64,000 nucleotides of DNA, from the NCBI GenBank assembly GCA_017510335.1, contig JAFWNM010000039.1:1-64000 (forward strand), written 5' to 3'. The translations under genes and the position numbers were made by a program. The notes beneath the pieces are model-generated. The model did no database searches and had not been told where the DNA came from. It worked only from the letters and a program-made list of their open reading frames with translations. The DNA is from Paracoccaceae bacterium (GTDB lineage Bacteria; Pseudomonadota; Alphaproteobacteria; Rhodobacterales; Rhodobacteraceae). Below, in pieces: positions 35,593 to 44,668 of this stretch (position 1 is the first letter of the stretch; every line of letters begins with the position of its first letter).

Positions 35593-35645
35593 TGAAGGCA
35601 TCAGATGGGGAGGACATCGATGCGCTTCGCAGTCAGGTCCGACGC

Positions 35646-36089
35646 TTATTTCGCGCCAGCGGTCTTTGCAGCTTTGGTTGCTGTGTCGGTCGCTTTTTTC
35701 ACGGCCGCAGCGGTTTCTTCCTGCATGTCCTTGCCAGCGGCCATCAGCAGTTCAACTGTGTCCATCTGCACTTTTTTCGCGATTTCAGCGAAAGCGGCAA
35801 CATGCTCGGCTGTCATCTCGGCCTGGGCCGATGCGAAATCGGTCAGCGCCTTGGTGTAGTCTGCGGGGTCTTCCTTGATGGTGGACACATCGCCGACTTT
35901 GGCCAGGGTTGTTTTGGTCCATTTGGTCGAAACTTCGGTCGACTTTTCAGCGGCTTCCAGCGCAACCTTGCTCATTTTTTCGGCCAGGGCAGCTTGCGAT
36001 TTGAACGCATCCTGCATGGCGGTGGTTTCCATGGGGAATGCACCCATCATGTCTTTCATCATTTTGGTGTAATCAACGGTCTTGGTCAT
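35646..36089 (-). CDS. phaP: Phasin family protein, PHA granule-associated
   Basis: 147 residues, helical and amphipathic, rich in Ala, Lys, Thr and Glu, without Cys. It starts MTKTVDYTKMMKDMMGAFP and ends in a low-complexity Ala/Lys/Thr tail (KKATDTATKAAKTAGAK), as typical for alphaproteobacterial phasins. Phasins coat PHB granules and control their size. The position next to phaC and phaR supports this. Two TGCAG-type palindromes upstream may be PhaR operators. Confidence 0.92.
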   Translation of the reverse strand: MTKTVDYTKMMKDMMGAFPMETTAMQDAFKSQAALAEKMSKVALEAAEKSTEVSTKWTKTTLAKVGDVSTIKEDPADYTKALTDFASAQAEMTAEHVAAFAEIAKKVQMDTVELLMAAGKDMQEETAAAVKKATDTATKAAKTAGAK

Positions 36090-36162
36090 AATCTCTCTCC
36101 TGGTGTTATCTGGCTTGCAGTTTCAGGATCATCCTTTCCCTGCGTCTGAAATCAATATGCGC

Positions 36163-36204
36163 GCTGCATCGCAGCATTTCAAGATATTTCTTTCTGCACT
36201 GCAG
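36163..36204. promoter_or_regulatory. Pair of TGCAG-type palindromes upstream of phaP (candidate PhaR operator)
   Basis: GCTGC-ATC-GCAGC (36163-36175) and CTGCA-C-TGCAG (36194-36204) lie 74 to 115 bases upstream of phaP, with centres 30 bases apart (about three helical turns). Their TGC/GCA content matches the reported preference of PhaR. Binding is inferred. Confidence 0.55.
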
Positions 36205-36230
36205 CATTTTCTTGTAAAGGAAAATTAACC

Positions 36231-38033
36231 CTATGACATATCGTCATTTTTCGAACTGACGACATAGGTTCCAGGCGCATCGCAAAGTGCCGGAAAGGAC
36301 GAATCACCCGGAATACGGGCGGCAACTTTCGCGCCGGACCGCCTTTTCAGCCAGTCATCCCAGCGCGGCCACCATGACCCCTCGTTGAAATCGGCATTTG
36401 CCTTCCAGTCATCGGGGCTGCCGTCAGGGGCTGCGCCGGTGTAATGGCCGTATTTCCTTTTGGTTGGCGGGTTGATGATGCCGGCAATATGCCCCGATTG
36501 GGACAACACGAATGTCTTGTCCCGGCTGCCCATCCGGGACACCCCACGAAAGCTGGAACGCCATGCCGCGATATGGTCCGTCTCGCAGGCAATCGCACAT
36601 AGCGGGTGTTTGACATCCTTGATGCTGACATCCTCGCCGCAAATGCGGAAACTGTCAGCGGCAAAGCGGTCCTGTTGGCACAGCCCGCGCAGGTATTCGA
36701 CACACATTTTCCCCGGCAGGTTTGTGCCGTCCCCATTCCAGTAAAGCAAGTCAAAGGCAGGTGGGGCTTCGCCCATCATGTAGCTGCGGATTGCGGGCGC
36801 ATAAATCAGATCATTTGATCGCAGGAACGAAAATGTCCGCGACATGAAGAAACTGTCCAGATACCCGTTTTCGGTGCACTCTGCTTCTATGCCGTCGACG
36901 AAATCATCCTCCAGGAAAACGCCGACCTCGCCCTGGTCGGAAAAATCCGTAAGCGTGGTGAAGAAGGTGGTCGACCGCACGGATTTGTCCTTGCGTTTGC
37001 TCATCAACGCCAGAACCAGCGACAGCGTGGTGCCCGCAATGCAATAGCCCACCGCATTGACCTGCGCCTCGCCGGTGATTTCCTTGGCCACGCGAATGGC
37101 CTCCAGGTAGCCTTCTTCGACATAGGTATCCATGCCGACATCAGCATAGCTGGCATCAGGGTTCACCCAGGACACGACAAACAGCGTGTAGCCCTGATCC
37201 ACGATCCATTTTATCAGACTGTTCTGCGGCTTCAGGTCCATGATGTAGAATTTGTTGATCCATGGCGGAAAGATCACGACAGGGGTGCGGTATACCTGTT
37301 CGGTGGTGGGCGCATACTGAATCAGTTCGAACATGCGGTTGCGGAAAACCACCTTGCCGGGGGTTGTTGCCAGATTTTCGCCCACCTTGAACGCTTCCTT
37401 GTCAGCCAGGCTTACCAGCAATTCACCGCCGCCCGCTTCTATGTCATTGACAAGGTTCTCCAAGCCCCGGATCAGGCTTTCGCCCTCTGTCTCGACGGCC
37501 TTCATCAGCGCATCGGGGTTGGTCGCCAGAAAATTCGTCGGGGCCATCATGTCGACGATCTGCTGCGTGAAATACTGCAGGCGTTTCTTCTCGCGTGGGG
37601 TGATTGTGTCCAGCGCCATGACCGTGTCCTGAACCGCTTCGCTGGCCGTCAGGTATTGTTGCTTGATGTAATTGAAATACGGGTGGGTTTTCCAAAGCGG
37701 GTTTGAAAACCGCCGGTCGTCGGGTGTGTGGTCTTCGGGGGCCTGAAACTTGCCGGCCCGCAGCGCTTCCTGAACCTCGACCACATGTTTCAGGGACTTG
37801 CCCCAGTAATCCAGCTGTTTTTCCAGAATTTTGGACGGGTTCTTGACCATCTCGGTCCAGAATGCTGCGGTGGCCTGCACGAATATGTCGGAATCCGGGG
37901 CTTGCAGGCTGCCGCGCGGTTGTTCGCGGTGGGCAAGGGCAGTGGTCAGGCGCGCGGTCAACTCCTCTATGCGTGCCATATTTGCCTTCATACGTTCAGC
38001 TTTTTGGTCGGTATCATATTCAGAAGTTGTCAT
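36231..38033 (-). CDS. phaC: Class I poly(3-hydroxyalkanoate) synthase
   Basis: 600 residues. The lipase-like box GYCIAG gives nucleophile Cys331, with Asp485 in ACETDHIAAW and His514 in SQSGHIAG completing the triad. The length and the N-terminal TAAFWTEMVKNPSKILEKQ block are of class I synthases that act without PhaE or PhaR-subunit partners. It polymerises 3-hydroxybutyryl-CoA on the granule surface. AGGGGGG precedes the start. It is divergent from phaZ and 141 bases upstream of phaP. Confidence 0.96.
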   Translation of the reverse strand: MTTSEYDTDQKAERMKANMARIEELTARLTTALAHREQPRGSLQAPDSDIFVQATAAFWTEMVKNPSKILEKQLDYWGKSLKHVVEVQEALRAGKFQAPEDHTPDDRRFSNPLWKTHPYFNYIKQQYLTASEAVQDTVMALDTITPREKKRLQYFTQQIVDMMAPTNFLATNPDALMKAVETEGESLIRGLENLVNDIEAGGGELLVSLADKEAFKVGENLATTPGKVVFRNRMFELIQYAPTTEQVYRTPVVIFPPWINKFYIMDLKPQNSLIKWIVDQGYTLFVVSWVNPDASYADVGMDTYVEEGYLEAIRVAKEITGEAQVNAVGYCIAGTTLSLVLALMSKRKDKSVRSTTFFTTLTDFSDQGEVGVFLEDDFVDGIEAECTENGYLDSFFMSRTFSFLRSNDLIYAPAIRSYMMGEAPPAFDLLYWNGDGTNLPGKMCVEYLRGLCQQDRFAADSFRICGEDVSIKDVKHPLCAIACETDHIAAWRSSFRGVSRMGSRDKTFVLSQSGHIAGIINPPTKRKYGHYTGAAPDGSPDDWKANADFNEGSWWPRWDDWLKRRSGAKVAARIPGDSSFPALCDAPGTYVVSSKNDDMS

Positions 38034-38147
38034 GGAAAGATTTCCCCCCTATCCTTCGCACGTGCAGCATAAAGTAGCTGATGGTTAAGTAAAGTCAGGT
38101 ATACCCGAATCGCTACGGGAAAACCGGGCAGCTTGAAAGGGACTGGT

Positions 38148-39425
38148 ATGAAGGGCATGGCAACCTATGATATGATGGAAACCATCCGAAACACGAATGA
38201 GTGGATGGGCGCGTCTGCGCGCGCTTTCGCATCATACCCGATCTGGGGCATGGTTCCAAACCCGATGTTCAAGGCGCTATCGGCATGGGGCCGCGTGACA
38301 GAACGCAGTTTCGCGCGCATGGTCATCAAGCCTGACTGGGGCATCCGCTCCGTTGTGGGCGCAGATGGCCGCGATCATGTTGTCGAAGAAATCGTAGAAG
38401 TCGCGCGCCCCTTCGGGGATCTGCTGCGCTTCAAGGTGCATGACCGCCCGGAAAAGCCCCGCCGCGTGCTGCTGGTTGCCCCCATGTCGGGGCATTATGC
38501 AACCTTGCTGCGGTCAACCGTCGGCAGTCTGCTGCCTGATTGTGAAGTTTGGGTCACCGACTGGCACAATGCCCGCGACATTCCCGTGTCCGAAGGCAAG
38601 TTCGACATCGAAGATTACACGCTGTATCTGGTGGATTTCATGCGCCATATGGGGCCGGATACGCATGTTCTGGCCATTTGCCAGCCTGTGCCGCTGGCGC
38701 TTGCGGCAACTGCCTATCTGGCGGAACTGGAACCGGACGCGCAGCCGCGCACCCTGACGCTGACGGGTGGGCCGGTGGACCCGGACGCAGCCCCCACAGA
38801 AGTGACCGATTTCGGGCGCAGTGTGACCATGGGCCAACTGGAACATCTGGCGATCCAGCGGGTGGGGTTCAAATACAGCGGCGTGGGGCGGCTGGTCTAT
38901 CCGGGGCTGTTGCAATTGGGCGGGTTCATTTCGATGAATCTGGAACGCCACGCCAATGCCTTTGCCGACAAGATTTCCGCAGCCGCGCGCGGGGAAGATG
39001 GCGAAAGTGACAAACACAACCGCTTCTACGATGAATATCTGGCCGTCATGGACATGACTGCAGAATTCTACCTGTCCACAGTGGAACGGATTTTCAAAGA
39101 CCGCGAAATCGCGCGCAATGCGTTTGTCGTCGATGGACACAAGGTCGATATCGGCAAGATTACCAAAGTCGCCGTCAAGATTGTTGAGGGCGAGAAGGAC
39201 GACATCAGCGCGCCCGGCCAGTGCCTTGCGGCATTGGGTCTGTTGACGGGGCTGACAGACGACCTGAAAGCAAGCCATCTGGAACCCGGCGCCGGGCATT
39301 ACGGCATTTTCGCAGGCAAATCATGGCGCAACAACATAAGACCGTTGGTCATGGATTTCATGGACAGCCATTCAGGCCCCAGCGGCGGCAAACCACAGCT
39401 AAAGGCAGTGGCGTCAAACGCGTAG
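38148..39425 (+). CDS. phaZ: Intracellular PHB depolymerase
   Basis: 425 residues from MKGMATYDMM, preceded by AAAGGGACTGGT; a TTG at 38133 is possible but less likely. The nucleophile is Cys178 in LAICQPVPLAL, the Cys-type active site of intracellular PhaZ. APMSGHYATLLRSTV forms the oxyanion-hole region, and GAGHYGIFAG near the C-terminus supplies the catalytic His. It mobilises stored PHB. It is divergent from phaC with 114 bases between the starts. Confidence 0.93.
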   Translation: MKGMATYDMMETIRNTNEWMGASARAFASYPIWGMVPNPMFKALSAWGRVTERSFARMVIKPDWGIRSVVGADGRDHVVEEIVEVARPFGDLLRFKVHDRPEKPRRVLLVAPMSGHYATLLRSTVGSLLPDCEVWVTDWHNARDIPVSEGKFDIEDYTLYLVDFMRHMGPDTHVLAICQPVPLALAATAYLAELEPDAQPRTLTLTGGPVDPDAAPTEVTDFGRSVTMGQLEHLAIQRVGFKYSGVGRLVYPGLLQLGGFISMNLERHANAFADKISAAARGEDGESDKHNRFYDEYLAVMDMTAEFYLSTVERIFKDREIARNAFVVDGHKVDIGKITKVAVKIVEGEKDDISAPGQCLAALGLLTGLTDDLKASHLEPGAGHYGIFAGKSWRNNIRPLVMDFMDSHSGPSGGKPQLKAVASNA

Positions 39426-39462
39426 ACCCGGTGTAAACGGTCATCTTGATGTCAAAAGGAAG

Positions 39463-39479
39463 GGGGCGCATTGCGCCCC
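39463..39479 (+). terminator. Hairpin after phaZ
   Basis: GGGGCGC (39463-39469), loop ATT, and GCGCCCC (39473-39479), extendable by A-T pairs into AAG/CTT flanks. Only TTT follows. It lies 38 bases after the stop codon. Confidence 0.65.
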
Positions 39480-39906
39480 TTTGGCCTGAAGAATGGCCGC
39501 GTTGCGCGGCATAGCTTGCAGCGCCAGCGCGTGTCGTGCGAAACAGGAACACGGTTTCACGCATAAAGGCGCGCGACCATAAAGGGGGGTGGAATGGGTC
39601 GGGCGACCGCAAGTGACCGCGACACTTTCCAAGCCTGTAGCGCCTGCCGTCCGAAAGTGGGAAGCGGTTTAAGCGCCTGGGGCATGCGAAACCCATAAGT
39701 CAGAGCATGTCCCGCGAACGCGATATGCTAAAGGCTTAGTTTTGCGGAACGGGGCAACAGCCCCCCACCTGCAAGCAGCGCACCGGCTTGTCCACGAAGC
39801 CGCGTTGGGCGCGTGCGCGGCCAGTGTTTTGTCTGACACCGACACGGCACCTGACTGTCAGCTTGTTTCTGAAATCACCCGACTGCGCCCTGCGGCCATG
39901 ATCCTG
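39480..39906. other. 427-base region without a recognised gene; imperfect stem-loop at 39616-39668
   Basis: No convincing coding sequence on either strand. CACTTTC (39623-39629) pairs with GAAAGTG (39653-39659), and ACCGC (39616-39620) with GCGGT (39664-39668), giving a bulged stem of up to 12 bp around a 23-base loop. This lies between convergent phaZ and the TPR gene. It might be a small RNA or a chance structure. Confidence 0.4.
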
Positions 39907-41325
39907 TCATGGACCGCGAGAGGCGTTCAACCCCTGGCGTGTTTCGGCCGTTGCCAATTGCGAATGCAGCCTTTCAAACTGTTCAAGGGCCACGCCTCTT
40001 TGGCCGGAATTCAAATAGGCATAGGCCCGCAGCATGGCCAGATCGCGGCGCAAACTGCCATTCACCTGTTCCAATGCGTTGAAATACCCGATCGCGTGGC
40101 CATAATCCCCCAAACGGTAGGCCCGAACCCCGCGCTGGTCAAGAACGATGCTTTCGATCTCCCGGCGCTGGGTGGGGTCCAGATTGACCTGAGATGCAAC
40201 CTGCGCCCCCTGTTCGGTCATGTTCATCGACAAATAGGACAGCGCCATGCCGAACGTGGCATCGCGGCCCACATTCGGCCCCAGCCGGTCCCCTGCCCGC
40301 GCAGCTTGCTGAAAACCGAAAAGCGCTTCGGTCGGGCGGTCATGGCTATAGGCGCACCATGAACGCTCGTATAGCACATCCAGCGACCTTGGTGCGGCGG
40401 ATGAGGCAAGGCAGCGCGCGAATTGTTCCTGCTCTTTCAAGCGGCGCACTTCTGCCAGGCGGGGGTCACCTTGCAAGGGCAGGTTGGTCGGCGCGGCAGT
40501 TTGCGGAACGGCTGGCGCGCTGGTCTGGGGCATGGGTGCAGGTTGGGCGGCGGCCTGTCGTTGGGGCGCGGGGGCTGCGGCCTGTGGTGCCGCGGCGGTG
40601 CCCCCGCCCGTCAGTTCCGCATATAGGGCGTCCAGTTGCGCCGACGCCCCGCTATTGGCCGCGCGCGCCACTGCGAACAATTCCCGCAATTGCGGGCCTG
40701 ATGCCACGGCGCTGGCCTTTTGCAACGTGGGCTGCATCTGGCTGAAGCTGGTGCAGGACTGGACAGAATTGCGATAGGTCGTCAGCGCCGCTGGCACCTG
40801 CCCCGCCAGAACATACATATCGGCCAGAAGCCACGCGTTGTTGATACGCTCGCAGGTCATGATCTGGGGGGAACGGCGGGCGACGGCGATTGCCTGCCCC
40901 GCATCACGACTGGCCACGGCAGCGTCAAAACTGCTTTGTGCTTCGTTCATTTCCAGCACACGCAGCATATCTGAAGGCGGCGTCCAGCCCGCGACACGGG
41001 CGCGCCCGTCATCTATCAGGCGGCGTGCAGTGACATAATCCCTTGCTTCGATGCGCCGCCAGATTGCGGCCTCGTCCACGGCGGCTGCTGCAGGCGGGGC
41101 GGCAAGCAGCTGATTGAGGTCCGATGGCGGGCGCCAGTCCGGAAACGCCCCGCGCAGGCGGCGCAACTCTGCCTGTGCGGCGGGGCCGTCATTCTGCGTC
41201 AGGTAATACCGCAGCGCGCGCAGGTCATCATAGCTGGCGGTTTGTGCCATCAGCCCCGTGGCCGACGCCGCAAACAGGAACCCTGCAAGCGCAAGGGGAC
41301 GAAATTTTGGCGGGATACTGGTCAT
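39907..41325 (-). CDS. TPR-repeat protein of the cellulose operon (BcsC-like, no outer-membrane barrel)
   Basis: 472 residues from MTSIPPKFRP, in ATGA overlap with bcsZ. A signal peptide ends near TGLMA. The body is helical tetratricopeptide-like repeats, broken by a Pro/Ala/Gln linker (about 245-290) and continuing to the C-terminus (YGHAIGYFNALEQVNG). BcsC of E. coli has TPRs plus a C-terminal beta-barrel; no barrel-like segment is seen here. It probably acts periplasmically in cellulose export or modification. Its exact role is unknown. Confidence 0.75.
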   Translation of the reverse strand: MTSIPPKFRPLALAGFLFAASATGLMAQTASYDDLRALRYYLTQNDGPAAQAELRRLRGAFPDWRPPSDLNQLLAAPPAAAAVDEAAIWRRIEARDYVTARRLIDDGRARVAGWTPPSDMLRVLEMNEAQSSFDAAVASRDAGQAIAVARRSPQIMTCERINNAWLLADMYVLAGQVPAALTTYRNSVQSCTSFSQMQPTLQKASAVASGPQLRELFAVARAANSGASAQLDALYAELTGGGTAAAPQAAAPAPQRQAAAQPAPMPQTSAPAVPQTAAPTNLPLQGDPRLAEVRRLKEQEQFARCLASSAAPRSLDVLYERSWCAYSHDRPTEALFGFQQAARAGDRLGPNVGRDATFGMALSYLSMNMTEQGAQVASQVNLDPTQRREIESIVLDQRGVRAYRLGDYGHAIGYFNALEQVNGSLRRDLAMLRAYAYLNSGQRGVALEQFERLHSQLATAETRQGLNASRGP

Positions 41326-42398
41326 AGCGGCACACATTCCGGAAGGGTTTCATTCGCGGCGATCATTGCAAATAACTGCAATGAGGCAGGGTAATAGGGC
41401 TGGTTCGGGGTGAAGGGCGGGATGGCCGCACCAAGACTGTTCTGCGCGGAACACATGGTCAACCCCGCAAGGGCCTGATAGCCCATATCACCACTGGTTT
41501 CCAGCACCACGCCAGACAGGGGTTCAATCACTGTGGGCACGCCAACACCGGGCTGCACAGTGCGTTCATACACTGCAACCATACGCTGGACCGCCGCGTG
41601 TTGCGGCACGCGCGACCAGATCATGAATAACGGCACGCGCATCGCTTCATAGCCTGCATTGGACGACAGGGATTGCGACCCGCTGATGGCGCCTGCGCGA
41701 ATATCCACCCAATCGGGCACCAGCCCTTCAGCGGCAATCCGGTTCAACAGGGCCTCGCCTTGCTGGGCACAAATGGCAAGACGGCTGACGCCAGTGGCCG
41801 CAGCCAGTTCCCGCATGGCCAGTGGCATGTAATAGGACGGGTTTATGGTAATGTGGCTGTCATGCACGAAACCGAAACTTGCAGGCACGAACAGCGTCTG
41901 GTCGGACGATCCGGGCATGGCCACAACACATGTTTCCGCAAGTGCCTGCGCAATCTGCTGGGCGCGCAGCAGATAGGCGCGATTATCGAACTTTGTTGCC
42001 GCGCGCATCAGCGCCCAGGCATAAAACAGATCCCCGTCTGATGCATTGTTGCGGTCGGGCACCGGATTGCCCTGCCCCGGCAGCCAGCGCCACGCCAGAA
42101 GCGGGTCGGGCCGGATGGCCAGATGCCGTTCTGTCCATTGATACATGGACTGAAAACTTGCCGCATCATCAAACACAGTTGCCAGAAGCATGCCATAGCC
42201 CTGCCCTTCGGAATGGCTGGCATCGCGCTGCAACCCGTCAATCACGCGCCCGTCACTGCCCAGAAACGCGGCTTTCCAACTGTCCCAGACCGGCCTTGCG
42301 GAAACCGCCAGATCAACTGTCCCGAAGGCCATAGCCGGCATGCCGCCTGCAACAGCCGCAACCGCGCCAAGCCCGGCAATCAGTGTTCTTCTGTTCAT
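41322..42398 (-). CDS. bcsZ: Glycoside hydrolase family 8 endoglucanase of the cellulose operon
   Basis: 358 residues from MNRRTLIAGL. The signal peptide carries twin arginines (NRRTLIAG), so Tat export is possible. GH8 features are the acid Glu in SEGQGYGM and the NNASDGDLFYAWALM block that holds the family Asp residues; Tyr replaces the usual Ile or Met of the family pattern. BcsZ trims nascent cellulose in the periplasm and is needed for good synthesis in other species. It overlaps both neighbours by four bases. Confidence 0.9.
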   Translation of the reverse strand: MNRRTLIAGLGAVAAVAGGMPAMAFGTVDLAVSARPVWDSWKAAFLGSDGRVIDGLQRDASHSEGQGYGMLLATVFDDAASFQSMYQWTERHLAIRPDPLLAWRWLPGQGNPVPDRNNASDGDLFYAWALMRAATKFDNRAYLLRAQQIAQALAETCVVAMPGSSDQTLFVPASFGFVHDSHITINPSYYMPLAMRELAAATGVSRLAICAQQGEALLNRIAAEGLVPDWVDIRAGAISGSQSLSSNAGYEAMRVPLFMIWSRVPQHAAVQRMVAVYERTVQPGVGVPTVIEPLSGVVLETSGDMGYQALAGLTMCSAQNSLGAAIPPFTPNQPYYPASLQLFAMIAANETLPECVPL

Positions 42399-44668
42399 GA
42401 CTTGGTGTCTCTTGTTGAAATGACCAGACGCAGCGCAATCACGGCCGAAAGCAGCGCAAGGAAAATGATCATGAGGGTAAAGAAGATGGGCCGCGCAGAC
42501 ACGAAATTCCCCATCGCATAGCGAAAGTTCCGCAGCGACCACGGTTCCAGCAATAGCGGGCGACGATCAGGTGCAATCCAGTTTTGCCATGCCCCATGAT
42601 GGCCCAGTATCGACACCTGACCACGCGGCCCCGCACCACTGACACGCGCTGCGGCAAACGCATGGGCAATTGTGTTTATGTCGCTGTCGGGGCTGCGCAG
42701 CATCCAGATTTCGTCAGGACGCGCCGGGTCCAGATGGAACAATACGGCCTGCCCGCGCCGGTTGGCCAGCCATTGGTTCAGTTGCTCGCCCGAACTGGGG
42801 AATATGCGGTCCTTCACCCATGCCAGACTGTCGGACACCCGGTTCCACCCAGTGCTGAATGCCTGACCAAAGCCGACACTCAGCCCGCTTTCTTGCTGGC
42901 GACGGCGTTGAAACGGGTCGTCCATCACATCAGCCATCATATCGGGGGACGCACCGGGCACTTGCGGAACGGTCAGCACAATATCTTCCAGCAAGCGCCG
43001 GTCAGCCCTGTGTTTGCCAGCAGGCACAGACCCAAGGTCATCTACCGAAATCAGGTGCAGCGTGGCGGCACGCATATCAGCCTGTGAACGCGCCAGCGCG
43101 GCCGACAGCGTCAGGATATCGGCATCGCTGAAGGCGCGCGCCGTCATCTCGTTGCGCCGGATGCTGTCAGGGGTCAGCGCGCCGAACGCTAGGTCCATGT
43201 CCGGAATTGCCATAGACGGGCTGTAGGGCACATTCAGGGTCGACGTGTCGCTGATTTGCAGGAAGGGGCGTTCCACGGCAGGACAGGGCAAATCCGGCGG
43301 ATCACCGGGAACCATCAGTTCAAATGTCATGCGGTTGCTGCCGGGCTGCAGGATGCGCGCTTCAAAATCAATCGGGAACTGCGAAATCAGCTTCCCCCCT
43401 TCATCGCGCAGCGGCAACAAGCGGATGGCTTCGCCATTGACGCTGATCAACAGCATCGACTCCCTCGGCAGGTCGGTGGCATAGACGTAATCGAAATTCA
43501 GACGCGCCTTCGCGGCGGTCAGCACCAGCCAGTCATCGGGCAGGCGAAACGGATAGTCGCGCCGCGCATAGCGCTGGGAAAAGCTTTCTGTTTGCACCCC
43601 GAACGCCGAAAGCGGCACATCTTGTTCAGGGGAAATCAACGGGGCACGGCTGGCCATGGGTTGCGGGGCCAGTTGCGCAATGGCCGTCAGCACATTTTGC
43701 GGCCGCGTATCGGGGCCAACTTCCAGCACCATCACAAAGGCGCCGTCCCCGCCGGTTACATAACTGACGCGCCCGCTGGATGCTGGCAGAATTGTAATTC
43801 TGGCAAGCGCACGATCCTGTTGTTCCACGGTCCAGTAATCGCTGAACCGGAACGCGACAGGACTACCCAGAAAGGTCTGGTTGAAGCTGCGCATCAGATG
43901 CTGGCGCCAGTCCGGGGCCTGCGGTCCCAGCCGGTCCAGCCCGCGTATCTCAACGGGGGCGCCGCTGGCGGCCTGCGCGGCGAAAGCCATCATGAAATCG
44001 TCGGCCTCGATGGTGCTTTGCCTCTCGCGCACCAGAAGGCCGGACTGCGCAAGGTCAATATCGGTCCACAACCCGAAGGACGCTTCCGGCCCGCAGAAAA
44101 TGCGGTGACCCTGACGGAATTCGATCTGCACAATGTTGCGCCCGACGGTCAGCAGCCCGTCGGGAATGTCCACGGTTGCGCGGTCAAACCCATCGAAATT
44201 CCCCAAACCGGCCACACCGATATCCTGCCCGTTCAGCAACACCCGCATGGAGGATCGCTCGGGCAGCAAATCGATGCTGGATTGTGTGAACAGTTGCAAC
44301 TGGTTATGCGATGACGGGGAACTGACATACAGATCAAATGCCACCATCTGGCGTTCACCGCTGATACGCGCAGCCGTGCCGCTGACGGGTATTTGCAGGT
44401 CTGTCAGCCGCAAGGGGGACACCCAACCCTGTGCGCCGGTTTGCGCGGCACTGTCCAACCCGCGCCGTGCAGGATCAAACCTGTCGTCGCTTGGTCCGGA
44501 CGTGCCTGGTTCGTTTTCCACCCCACCCGAAAGCCCGTCATTGTCCGGCAACAGGATAAGCCCCCCGCCAGATGTCTGGGCCTGCAAGATTCCCCCGCCC
44601 ATGACAGTCAGCAACAACGCGGCGGCGCATACCGCATATGCCGCGCGTCCGCTGGCGCGCGCGCTCAT
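42395..44668 (-). CDS. bcsB: Cellulose synthase periplasmic subunit BcsB
   Basis: 757 residues. It has an N-terminal signal segment, a large beta-rich periplasmic part with carbohydrate-binding-like and ferredoxin-like domains (ISGERQMVAFDLYVSSPSSH, FRQGHRIFCGPEASFGLW), and a single C-terminal membrane anchor (IFFTLMIIFLALLSAVIALRL) that in the R. sphaeroides complex packs against BcsA. It guides the polymer out of the membrane. It overlaps bcsA and bcsZ by four bases each. Confidence 0.94.
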   Translation of the reverse strand: MSARASGRAAYAVCAAALLLTVMGGGILQAQTSGGGLILLPDNDGLSGGVENEPGTSGPSDDRFDPARRGLDSAAQTGAQGWVSPLRLTDLQIPVSGTAARISGERQMVAFDLYVSSPSSHNQLQLFTQSSIDLLPERSSMRVLLNGQDIGVAGLGNFDGFDRATVDIPDGLLTVGRNIVQIEFRQGHRIFCGPEASFGLWTDIDLAQSGLLVRERQSTIEADDFMMAFAAQAASGAPVEIRGLDRLGPQAPDWRQHLMRSFNQTFLGSPVAFRFSDYWTVEQQDRALARITILPASSGRVSYVTGGDGAFVMVLEVGPDTRPQNVLTAIAQLAPQPMASRAPLISPEQDVPLSAFGVQTESFSQRYARRDYPFRLPDDWLVLTAAKARLNFDYVYATDLPRESMLLISVNGEAIRLLPLRDEGGKLISQFPIDFEARILQPGSNRMTFELMVPGDPPDLPCPAVERPFLQISDTSTLNVPYSPSMAIPDMDLAFGALTPDSIRRNEMTARAFSDADILTLSAALARSQADMRAATLHLISVDDLGSVPAGKHRADRRLLEDIVLTVPQVPGASPDMMADVMDDPFQRRRQQESGLSVGFGQAFSTGWNRVSDSLAWVKDRIFPSSGEQLNQWLANRRGQAVLFHLDPARPDEIWMLRSPDSDINTIAHAFAAARVSGAGPRGQVSILGHHGAWQNWIAPDRRPLLLEPWSLRNFRYAMGNFVSARPIFFTLMIIFLALLSAVIALRLVISTRDTKS

